Shown here one piece after another: positions 1 to 5,424 of a DNA stretch of 5,641 nucleotides. A model generated the notes under the pieces. The model ran no database searches, was not told the origin of the DNA, and was given only the letters and a program-made list of their open reading frames with translations. The translations under genes were made by a program, and so were the position numbers. Origin of the DNA: Fidelibacterota bacterium UBA1134 (GTDB lineage Bacteria > Fidelibacterota > Marinisomatia > Marinisomatales > S15-B10); assembly GCA_002311975.1 (NCBI GenBank), contig DCAL01000082.1, forward strand, positions 20,992 through 26,632. Reading direction: 5' to 3'. Numbering within the stretch: the first letter of the stretch is position 1; every line of letters starts with the position of its first letter.

Positions 1-151
1 TGTCAAAGGTATCTCCTCCTTCGGACGCCACAAATTGACCGCCGATAAAGAGATCATACCGATCTTCCAGATGAACGTGATCCGCCGTCTGAGGAGCCGG
101 GTCGTATGACCAACCGCTATCGAAGTCCAGTGTGGATTCAGTATTACTCAT
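1..151 (-). CDS. Aldehyde dehydrogenase, N-terminal fragment (runs off the window)
   Basis: Only the first 50 codons are present, starting at an ATG whose complement is at 149-151; the rest lies beyond base 1. The visible protein begins MSNTESTLDF and contains WSYDPAPQ at about residues 18-25, then RYDLFIGGQFV at about 31-41. The pattern 'YDLFIGG-F' followed by an acidic/glycine stretch is the usual N-terminal strand of NAD(P)-dependent aldehyde dehydrogenases. The 'PAP' leader resembles the dehydrogenases often encoded just after deoC, as I recall it. The catalytic Cys and Glu are outside the window. It starts 12 bases after the deoC stop, so the two are probably cotranscribed. The spacer has no strong Shine-Dalgarno, only a GGA close to the ATG. 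Likely role (inference): oxidising the acetaldehyde released by DeoC. The family call is fairly safe, but cofactor and product cannot be read from this fragment. Confidence 0.75.
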   Translation of the reverse strand, partial: MSNTESTLDFDSGWSYDPAPQTADHVHLEDRYDLFIGGQFVASEGGDTFD

Positions 152-163
152 GTTCCGTAGTCG

Positions 164-1069
164 CTAAGCGATTGAGAAATAATCCGCAGATTGATAGACG
201 CCAGTCTGCTGTTTTGCAATCTGCATCAGCACATCGTTCGCGAGAGAACTAGCGCCAAACCGAAACAGCGCCGGCGTCAGCCACTCGTTCCCCAGCGTCT
301 CCCGCAGCATGACGAGGTATTGAATAGCTTGTTTTGCCGTGCCGATTCCGCCCGCTGGTTTCATACCGACTTTTCTGCCTGTTCTGTAATAATAGTCTCG
401 AATCGCCTCCAGCATCACCACGACCACCGGCGGTGTGGCTGCCGGCTCAATCTTGCCAGTGGACGTCTTGATGAAATCTGCCCCGGCGGCCATGGCTATA
501 TCGCTGGCTCTGCGGACATTATCCAGTGTGCCCAGTTCCCCGGTCTCCAATATCACTTTCAGATGAGCCTCGCCGCACGCTTCTTTCACGGCTGTGATTT
601 CCCCGGCTACATAGTCGTAATCGCCCCTCAAGAAGCGCCCTCGCGAAATAACCATGTCCACTTCGTCCGCTCCATCATTAACGACCTTTTTCACTTCGTC
701 CAGTTTCACATCAAGGGATGTCATACCACTTGGGAATGCTGTGGCGACGGCCGCTGTTCTGATTCCCGTGCCTCGCAAAGCTTCGCTGGCCACCGCCACC
801 ATGTTGGGATAGATGCAGACTGCCGCTACCGTTGGTAAGCCCGGATACTGATCGTGCAGATGGGCCGCCTTATAACACAACTGGACCACCTTCCCCCGCG
901 AGTCCTTCCCCTCAAGTGTCGTCAAGTCAATCATACTCAGCGTCATCTTCAGAGCGGTGACCTTGGATTCCTTCTTGACACTTCGCTTGAAAAGCCGCGA
1001 CACCCGCTCCTCAACCCCGATCTTATCAACGGGATGGGGATATTTCGCTATTTCTGAAACAGATATCAT
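164..1069 (-). CDS. deoC: Deoxyribose-phosphate aldolase, long form
   Basis: This is a cytosolic class I aldolase that cleaves 2-deoxy-D-ribose 5-phosphate to acetaldehyde and glyceraldehyde 3-phosphate, the last step of deoxynucleoside breakdown. The 301-residue product has the full catalytic set. The Schiff-base lysine is K201 in DFIKTSTGK, the second lysine is K237 in MKPAGGIG, and the proton-relay aspartate is D138 in DEVDMVI. The substrate region CIYPN is at 85-89 and a likely phosphate-binding loop FGASSL is at 271-276. It is about 40 residues longer than E. coli DeoC (259 aa). The extra length is mainly an N-terminal segment before the MIDLTTLEGKDS motif (46-57), as in the longer DERA subfamily that includes the animal enzymes. 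It follows the mutase by 27 bases and precedes the aldehyde dehydrogenase by 12, so one transcript is likely. No clear Shine-Dalgarno precedes the ATG. deoC lies in the same frame as the mutase, separated by a TGA and nine sense codons. Confidence 0.96.
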   Translation of the reverse strand: MISVSEIAKYPHPVDKIGVEERVSRLFKRSVKKESKVTALKMTLSMIDLTTLEGKDSRGKVVQLCYKAAHLHDQYPGLPTVAAVCIYPNMVAVASEALRGTGIRTAAVATAFPSGMTSLDVKLDEVKKVVNDGADEVDMVISRGRFLRGDYDYVAGEITAVKEACGEAHLKVILETGELGTLDNVRRASDIAMAAGADFIKTSTGKIEPAATPPVVVVMLEAIRDYYYRTGRKVGMKPAGGIGTAKQAIQYLVMLRETLGNEWLTPALFRFGASSLANDVLMQIAKQQTGVYQSADYFSIA

Positions 1070-1096
1070 TCTGAGATTCTCATGGGCCCGCCGGCA

Positions 1097-2458
1097 TCAT
1101 AATATGGCAGAACTGGCTGCGAAAATATCCAGTTCACTCACTTCTCGCACAAGCGCAATTGCTTCGTTCTCTGTCCGCGCCTCGGCATAGATTCTCACGA
1201 TGGGTTCGGTATTGGAGCAGCGGATATGTACCCATCTGTCTGACCACTGAAGTTTCAACCCATCCACGAAATTCGTCTTGGCGCCATCGAAATTTTCCGC
1301 TATCCGCTGCCATGACTCCTCCGCCATGGATCCGTCAACGGTGATCTTCTCCTTCACCATGTGGAAGTGTGGCAGTTGCTGAAAAATGTCACTCAAAGAC
1401 TGGGACATCCGCGCCATGCTATTCAGGATTATGGCCGCTCCCACCAGAGAATCTCGTCCCAGATGCACCTGTTTCAGGATGACGCCACCGTTTCCCTCTC
1501 CGCCCAGTTCGGCTCCCACCTGCTTCATCCGTCCAACCACGTTGATTTCGCCCACTGCCGTACGCTCAACGACTGAGCCGTACCGCGCCGCCACGCGATC
1601 CACTGCCATTGTGGTGGAGAGATTGGTCACTACGGTCTGAGGCGATCCCGTCGAACGGAGGTAGTCATCCACAGACAACACGAGAGTGTACTCCTCTCCC
1701 AGCGGTGCGCCTTGTTCATCAATGACGGCGAGCCGGTCTGCGTCGGGATCCGTTGCGAAACCGGCATCACAGCCGTGTTCAACCACGGCTTCAGACAGCA
1801 TGGTGATGTTTTCCGGCAGCGGTTCAGTCCCTCTGACAAAACGCCCTGAGAGATCACAATTCAACTTCACGACATCACAGCCCATCCGCTGCAACAATAG
1901 CGGTAGAGCTTCGGCCGCAGCGCCGTTCACCGCATCCACAGCCACCTTGAAGTTGCCGCGCTTGATCTTGTCCACATCTATCCAGTCGATTGCCAGAACC
2001 CGCTGGATGTGACGCCGCACCGCCTGATCAAATCGAACATAATTTCCGCTGTCGCCAGCCGTTTCCCTCTTTCCTTCCTTCGCGAAACGCATCAGATTAC
2101 CGAAGGAATCTTCGTTCAGGAAGCAGCCGTCACGCGCAATAAACTTCAATCCGTTCCACTCCTCGGGGTTGTGACTGGCGGTAACGACCAGACCTCCCGC
2201 CGCATCCGTATCTTCTGCCACAAACTGAACCGTGGGCGTGGGGCAGATTCCGCAGTCGAGAACATCTCTCCCCAATCCGAGGAATGTCTCAATGACGGCC
2301 GAGGTCAGTTCGGAACCGGATACGCGTGTATCACGTCCAACAATGACGGCGCCTTCCCCGCACAGAGAATGGAAGGCTCTGACATAGCAACTGATCACCG
2401 ACGCGTCAAGATCGTCGGGAACGATTCCTCTGACGCCTGAAATACTTTCGATCAACAT
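1097..2458 (-). CDS. glmM: Alpha-D-phosphohexomutase family protein, probably phosphoglucosamine mutase (GlmM type)
   Basis: This is a cytosolic phosphosugar mutase of 453 residues, the normal family length. All four signature loops are intact. The phosphoserine loop is TASHNPEEWNG with S95 as the phosphorylated serine. The Mg-binding loop is DPDADR (237-242), the sugar-specificity loop is GGEGNGG (319-325), and the phosphate-binding loop is RCSNTEPIVRIYAE (413-426). The N-terminal SISGVRG (5-11) and GRDTRVSG (41-48) also fit. The GEGNGG and SNTEP variants resemble Bacteroidota and archaeal GlmM-type enzymes rather than E. coli GlmM. Such enzymes convert glucosamine 6-phosphate to glucosamine 1-phosphate for UDP-GlcNAc. 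The position before deoC leaves phosphopentomutase or phosphomannomutase activity open. The ATG is set by a GAGG at 2467-2470, eight bases upstream. The terminator at 2526-2561 means this gene probably needs its own promoter in 2459-2525, where I see no convincing one. Confidence 0.85.
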   Translation of the reverse strand: MLIESISGVRGIVPDDLDASVISCYVRAFHSLCGEGAVIVGRDTRVSGSELTSAVIETFLGLGRDVLDCGICPTPTVQFVAEDTDAAGGLVVTASHNPEEWNGLKFIARDGCFLNEDSFGNLMRFAKEGKRETAGDSGNYVRFDQAVRRHIQRVLAIDWIDVDKIKRGNFKVAVDAVNGAAAEALPLLLQRMGCDVVKLNCDLSGRFVRGTEPLPENITMLSEAVVEHGCDAGFATDPDADRLAVIDEQGAPLGEEYTLVLSVDDYLRSTGSPQTVVTNLSTTMAVDRVAARYGSVVERTAVGEINVVGRMKQVGAELGGEGNGGVILKQVHLGRDSLVGAAIILNSMARMSQSLSDIFQQLPHFHMVKEKITVDGSMAEESWQRIAENFDGAKTNFVDGLKLQWSDRWVHIRCSNTEPIVRIYAEARTENEAIALVREVSELDIFAASSAIL

Positions 2459-2466
2459 TCCTTGTG

Positions 2467-2470
2467 CCTC
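2467..2470 (-). promoter_or_regulatory. Shine-Dalgarno of the mutase gene
   Basis: The minus strand reads GAGG eight bases before the ATG at 2458, a normal spacing. It supports this start. The ATG 14 bases further upstream is out of frame. Confidence 0.6.
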
Positions 2471-2525
2471 ATGATTCCCGGTTCGAACTGTCTGAAATTA
2501 ACCCAATCGGATGTAACAATACGGC

Positions 2526-2561
2526 AAAAAAAAGATCCGGATCGAAAGAGATCCGGATCTT
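2526..2561 (-). terminator. Rho-independent terminator after rpsU
   Basis: On the minus strand a perfect 12-bp stem (arms 2550-2561 and 2532-2543) with a 6-base loop is followed directly by a run of eight T (2526-2533, the last two inside the stem). The stem is AAGATCCGGATC paired with its complement. The plus strand has no T-run after the hairpin, so it works for minus-strand transcription only. It ends the rpoD-rpsU transcript about 130 bases past the rpsU stop and about 67 bases before the mutase start. Each arm contains the self-complementary decamer GATCCGGATC (2534-2543 and 2550-2559). Confidence 0.9.
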
Positions 2562-2601
2562 ATCAATGATACTCTGGAGAAGGAGTCTTGAAGCGCTAAC
2601 C

Positions 2602-2631
2602 TGATTAATTCATGAGTTCATGAATTAATCA
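2602..2631. repeat. Perfect 14-bp inverted repeat with 2-bp centre
   Basis: TGATTAATTCATGA (2602-2615) and its exact reverse complement (2618-2631) are separated by GT. The element lies in the untranslated stretch between the rpsU stop and the terminator. It is AT-rich in a GC-richer gap and has no T-run on either strand, so it is not itself an intrinsic terminator. It could be an RNA hairpin in the rpsU 3' untranslated region or a DNA-binding dyad for a dimeric regulator. The sequence alone does not decide. Confidence 0.85.
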
Positions 2632-2640
2632 CCCTTAGGG

Positions 2641-2664
2641 CCGACGCCGACCCATCGGTGTCGG
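2641..2664. repeat. GC-rich imperfect inverted repeat (hairpin)
   Basis: Arms 2641-2650 (CCGACGCCGA) and 2655-2664 (TCGGTGTCGG) flank a 4-base loop. In plus-strand RNA all ten positions can pair, one as G-U. In minus-strand RNA, the direction of the neighbouring genes, that position becomes an A-C mismatch, leaving stems of 5 and 4 bp. It sits 30 bases past the rpsU stop, next to the small dyads CCCTTAGGG (2633-2640 and adjacent bases) and GGGTTAAACCC (2663-2674 region). Confidence 0.65.
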
Positions 2665-2693
2665 GGTTAAACCCGCCGTAGGCAGCCTGTCGG

Positions 2694-2870
2694 TTAATAA
2701 TACCTCCTCGGCTTGGGCTTACTCCGTTTCAGTTTCTTAGCTTCGCTGGGCTTGAGATAGTAAGACTTCCGCCTCACCTCTCTCAAAACACCGGCCTTTT
2801 CATACTTCTTCTTGAAGCGTCTGAGGGCGCGTTCCAACTCTTCACCTTTATGAACGGTCACTTCAATCAA
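2694..2870 (-). CDS. rpsU: 30S ribosomal protein bS21 (TTG start)
   Basis: This is a 58-residue basic protein. After the initiator it reads IEVTVHKGEELERALRRFKK, then YEKAGVLREVRRKSYYLKP. This is the bS21 pattern: a beta start, 'E-LE-ALRRFK', 'KAG-L-E-R-R--Y-KP', then a Lys/Arg-rich tail, here ending RRYY. bS21 binds the 30S platform near the 3' end of 16S rRNA and assists initiation. Its length is at the short end of the family (E. coli 71 aa). An in-frame TAG (complement at 2871-2873) directly precedes the TTG, so no upstream start is possible. The TTG is supported by the ribosome binding site at 2877-2885. The only nearby alternative, GTG at codon 4, would remove the conserved first residues. 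It follows rpoD by 20 bases and is followed by the terminator at 2526-2561, so it is probably the last gene of an rpoD-rpsU transcript. Confidence 0.95.
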   Translation of the reverse strand: MIEVTVHKGEELERALRRFKKKYEKAGVLREVRRKSYYLKPSEAKKLKRSKPKPRRYY

Positions 2871-2876
2871 CTAACA

Positions 2877-2885
2877 CACCCCCTT
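2877..2885 (-). promoter_or_regulatory. Strong G-rich Shine-Dalgarno of rpsU
   Basis: The minus strand reads AAGGGGGTG, six bases before the TTG start. It differs from AAGGAGGTG at one base, where G can still pair with the anti-Shine-Dalgarno U, so nine base pairs are possible. This decides the TTG start. It lies in the 20-base gap after the rpoD stop. Confidence 0.75.
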
Positions 2886-2890
2886 CCTCT

Positions 2891-3727
2891 CTATCCAAGA
2901 TAGTTTCTCAGCGGCTTGCTGCGCGATTTGTGCCGCAGGCGCCTGATGGCTTTTTCCTTAATTTGCCTCACACGTTCCCGCGTAAGACGGAACTCTTCGC
3001 CAATTTCGTTGAGTGTCAGGGCGTAGTCACGGTCGATGCCGAAGTACATCTTGATGACATCGCGCTCTCTGTCTTTTAAAGAGTTGAGACACATTCTGAT
3101 CTCCTCTTTCAGGGAGTCAGACATAAGTCGGGTGTCGGGCGGTCTCTGCTTATTGTCTTCGATAACGTCCATGAGCGAATTCTTATCGCCGTCTCTGAAC
3201 GGAGCATTGAGCGAATGGTGCCGCCGGGAGATTCGAATTGCGTCCATCACTTCATCTCCGTCCATCTCCAACTGCTTGCCGATCTCTTCCTCGTTGGGAG
3301 GACGTTCATTCTCAGACTCCAGATGTTCTGCGGCCTTCGTGATCTTACTGATTGTCCCCACTCTGTTCAGCGGCAGGCGGACAATCCTGGAATGTTCAGC
3401 AAGAGCCTGAAGAATCGACTGTCTGATCCACCACACCGCGTAAGAGATAAACTTGAATCCGCGCGTTTCATCGAATCTTTCGGCTGCCTTGATTAGACCG
3501 AGATTTCCTTCATTGATGAGATCGGTGAGCGGAAGTCCCTGGCCCTGGTAATCTTTCGCTACCGAAACCACAAAACGAAGGTTGGCCTCCGTCAATTCCT
3601 GCAAAGCCTCCTCATCGCCCTGATGTACCCGCTGAGCGAGCTCAACCTCCCGCGCCGGCGGTAGCGGTTCGAACTTACCGATTTCCTCAAGATATCGGCT
3701 TAGACTTCTGTTAGCATCAGTAGCCAT
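2891..3727 (-). CDS. rpoD: Primary RNA polymerase sigma factor, short RpoD/SigA type
   Basis: This is a group 1 sigma-70 factor that directs RNA polymerase to housekeeping promoters. It has 278 residues. Region 1.2 is at about 7-40 (SLSRYLEEIGKFEPL). Region 2 is at about 47-117 and holds the core-binding LTDLINEGNLGLIKAAERFD and the melting/-10 segment FKFISYAVWWIRQSILQALA. Region 3 is at about 118-196, and region 4 at about 205-275 with a helix-turn-helix around TLNEIGEEFRLTRERVRQI. The acidic region 1.1 and the long insert found in E. coli RpoD (613 aa) are absent, as in Bacteroidota-type RpoD of about 280-290 aa. The near-consensus regions 2.3/2.4 and 4.2 favour the primary factor over a stress-type one. 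The ATG follows a G-rich Shine-Dalgarno (3733-3740). A promoter at 3781-3811 probably drives it, and rpsU follows 20 bases downstream. The alternative reading is a group 2 paralogue, which I think less likely. Confidence 0.93.
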   Translation of the reverse strand: MATDANRSLSRYLEEIGKFEPLPPAREVELAQRVHQGDEEALQELTEANLRFVVSVAKDYQGQGLPLTDLINEGNLGLIKAAERFDETRGFKFISYAVWWIRQSILQALAEHSRIVRLPLNRVGTISKITKAAEHLESENERPPNEEEIGKQLEMDGDEVMDAIRISRRHHSLNAPFRDGDKNSLMDVIEDNKQRPPDTRLMSDSLKEEIRMCLNSLKDRERDVIKMYFGIDRDYALTLNEIGEEFRLTRERVRQIKEKAIRRLRHKSRSKPLRNYLG

Positions 3728-3732
3728 TCAAG

Positions 3733-3740
3733 ACCCCCCT
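3733..3740 (-). promoter_or_regulatory. G-rich Shine-Dalgarno of rpoD
   Basis: The minus strand reads AGGGGGGT, with its last G six bases before the ATG at 3727. Relative to AAGGAGGT it has two A-to-G changes, both able to form G-U pairs with the anti-Shine-Dalgarno. It supports the chosen start and resembles the rpsU site. Confidence 0.65.
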
Positions 3741-3780
3741 ATTCGTGGTTAACGCATTGAAGCATTTCGTGCAAAGTAGG

Positions 3781-3811
3781 CAAATTTACCACTCTTTGAC
3801 GGATATTTCAA
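3781..3811 (-). promoter_or_regulatory. Probable primary-sigma promoter of rpoD-rpsU
   Basis: On the minus strand TTGAAA (3806-3811) is followed after exactly 17 bases by TAAATT (3783-3788), extended as TAAATTTG (3781-3788). The hexamers match the general sigma-70 consensus at 4 of 6 (-35) and 5 of 6 (-10). The extended element also fits the TAnnTTTG -7 consensus of Bacteroidota. Transcription would start near 3775, giving a leader of about 50 bases before rpoD. The 174-base rsmA-rpoD gap (3728-3901) has no other clear feature and no intrinsic terminator that I can see, so some read-through from rsmA is possible. If real, RpoD would transcribe its own gene. Confidence 0.65.
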
Positions 3812-3901
3812 GAACTCGAGCGACTTTTTGTAAATGCGTTTTGTGTTGTGTTCTGAGAGGAGTTCACAGTCTTCATTAGGAAAGATTGAGAACAGGCTAA
3901 A

Positions 3902-4666
3902 TCACGTCAGTGAGCGGGCCAGATCCATAAATTCATCTACCGAGAGTGTCTCCGGCCTGCGATTAAGATCGATGTCGACCTTTCGATTTGAGACATACTC
4001 GGCCAGTGAATTGCGGAGCATCTTGCGCCGTTGCGAAAAAGAGTGCCGCACGATTTCGCGGAAAACGTCCATCGTCTCCTTCTCCTCTTCAAAACGGCCG
4101 TGGTATTTCAGTGAAACGACGGCTGAGTCGATCTTAGGCCGCGGTACAAACACCTCCGGCGGCACGGTAAGTTCATACTTTACATCCATGACTACGCCCA
4201 CCATCACTGTTAGACGCCCATAACTCCTTGTTCCCGTGGGCGCGGTCAGTCGATCGGCCACCTCCTTTTGCACCATGATGTGGATATCCGTCCACCGTTC
4301 GGGAGATTCCAGTAACTTGAAAATGATGGGAGAAGTAATATTGTAAGGAATATTCCCCATGGCGCGGATACGGTTGCCTTCAAACGGGAGCTGAGTCAAA
4401 TCGAGTCTTAGAAAATCTGCATTCAGAAAAGTGCAGTTGCCGAGCTTACCATTTTGTTGCAGACTGTGGCAGAGTTCCCTGTCCACCTCTACACCGACGA
4501 GATCATTAACCAGCGGTGCCAGCAGCTCTGTAAGGGCGCCCCCGCCGGGACCTATTTCTAAGATGGAATCAGAAAGGTCAGGCGAAACAATTCGTACAAT
4601 TTTCTTCAGAAGATTTGTATCGGTGAGAAAGTGCTGTCCCCAGCGCTTCTTCAGCTGATACTTCAC
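3902..4666 (-). CDS. rsmA: 16S rRNA (adenine(1518)-N6/adenine(1519)-N6)-dimethyltransferase
   Basis: Also called KsgA. This enzyme uses S-adenosylmethionine to dimethylate two adjacent adenines in the 3'-terminal hairpin of 16S rRNA late in 30S assembly. The 254-residue protein has the usual length and motifs. These are KRWGQHFLTD near the N-terminus (7-16), the SAM-binding LEIGPGGGALT (36-46), and an acidic E60 at the end of the next strand. The catalytic GNIPYNI (104-110, N-P-Y type) is followed by VQKEVADRL (132-140), VFVPRPKIDSAVV (172-184) and HSFSQRRKMLRNSL (208-221). The first codon is GTG (complement at 4664-4666), overlapping the tatD TGA by 4 bases as GTGA, so translational coupling is likely. 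There is no clear Shine-Dalgarno. The order metG-tatD-rsmA is common in bacteria. The RNase M5 gene found between tatD and ksgA in Bacillus is absent here. Confidence 0.96.
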   Translation of the reverse strand: MKYQLKKRWGQHFLTDTNLLKKIVRIVSPDLSDSILEIGPGGGALTELLAPLVNDLVGVEVDRELCHSLQQNGKLGNCTFLNADFLRLDLTQLPFEGNRIRAMGNIPYNITSPIIFKLLESPERWTDIHIMVQKEVADRLTAPTGTRSYGRLTVMVGVVMDVKYELTVPPEVFVPRPKIDSAVVSLKYHGRFEEEKETMDVFREIVRHSFSQRRKMLRNSLAEYVSNRKVDIDLNRRPETLSVDEFMDLARSLT

Positions 4667-5424
4667 AGCGGGAGACCGAAAAAACTGCGCGACGTCAATG
4701 TCGTCTTTTCGGCAATCACATCGAGAGACTCACCCCTGACTTCGGCAATCTTTGATGCAATGTGGGGAATGTTTGCTGGCTCGTTAAGCCTTCCGCGATT
4801 GGGAACTGGAGCCAGAAAGGGGCAGTCCGTCTCCAGCATCACCGCCTCAAGAGGCACGCCTCGCAAGACATCTTCAGTGTTGTCCTTGTCAAACGTCACT
4901 ATTCCGGTAAATGAGATTCTCCCGCCGAGATCAAGGACGGACTGCGCCATCTTTACATCGCTGGAAAAACAGTGGACCACAAATCGCCTGTGCCGAACAA
5001 ATGTGAGAACCTCCAGAACAGCCTTGTCAGAATCACGATTGTGAACGATAGCCGGCATCGCCAGTTCTGCCGCAAGCTCCAGCTGTTCGCGAAAAACAGC
5101 TCTCTGAATTTCTTCGGGAGACAGATTACGGAAAAAATCGAGCCCCATCTCTCCAATGGCTACCACTTTCGGATGGGATGCCAACTCCCTCAACTGATGC
5201 AGATAGTCATCAGGTGCATCTTTGGCGTCATGGGGATGAACCCCCACAGAAGCGAATACAGAAGGATATTCCTCGCTGATTTCAATGGACGACCGCGACG
5301 AAACAAGATCGGTGCCGACACAGACAACGGCTTCAACTCCAGCATCATGCGCCCGAGCAATAACATCCGGCAGCTGCGCTCTGAGGTCATCATAGGTGAG
5401 GTGGGCGTGAGTGTCTACAAACAA
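4663..5424 (-). CDS. tatD: TatD-family metal-dependent deoxyribonuclease (TTG start)
   Basis: This is a metallo-hydrolase with a TIM-barrel fold. Family members are Mg-dependent 3'-5' DNA exonucleases and have been linked to DNA repair and quality control. At 253 residues it has the usual length. All metal-site motifs are visible: VDTHAHL with H6 and H8, SVGVHPHD (59-66), AIGEMGLDFF with E92, VHNRDSD with H128, VVHCFS with H151, and LETDCPFLAP with D200. RGRLNEPANIP (210-220) is also typical. The start must be the TTG at 5422-5424: an in-frame TAG lies seven codons upstream, with no ATG or GTG between, and the family normally begins just before 'VDTH'. There is no Shine-Dalgarno before it. 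It follows metG after 97 bases of untranslated DNA beyond 5436 and shares 4 bases with rsmA. The exact substrate cannot be read from the sequence. Confidence 0.94.
   Translation of the reverse strand: MFVDTHAHLTYDDLRAQLPDVIARAHDAGVEAVVCVGTDLVSSRSSIEISEEYPSVFASVGVHPHDAKDAPDDYLHQLRELASHPKVVAIGEMGLDFFRNLSPEEIQRAVFREQLELAAELAMPAIVHNRDSDKAVLEVLTFVRHRRFVVHCFSSDVKMAQSVLDLGGRISFTGIVTFDKDNTEDVLRGVPLEAVMLETDCPFLAPVPNRGRLNEPANIPHIASKIAEVRGESLDVIAEKTTLTSRSFFGLPL

Noticed and set aside
191..838. Long plus-strand open frame opposite deoC (215 codons)
   Set aside because: It is antisense to a well-supported gene, is rich in His, Cys and Arg, and shows no recognisable domain. It arises from the codon bias of deoC.
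1630..1857. Minus-strand open frame inside the mutase gene
   Set aside because: It is out of frame with the mutase, is fully contained in it and has no supporting start signal.
1159..2440. Several plus-strand open frames opposite the mutase gene
   Set aside because: All are antisense shadows with low-complexity Ser/Pro/Arg composition, and all the mutase motifs lie on the minus strand.
2459..2525. Promoter for the mutase gene (TATTG then TAATTT on the minus strand)
   Set aside because: The spacing and hexamers do not fit a sigma-70 or Bacteroidota promoter well enough to annotate. A promoter is expected here but not identified.
2641..2660. Tiny minus-strand open frame (MGRRRP) in the rpsU-glmM gap
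   Set aside because: It has only six codons, no Shine-Dalgarno, and lies inside a hairpin.
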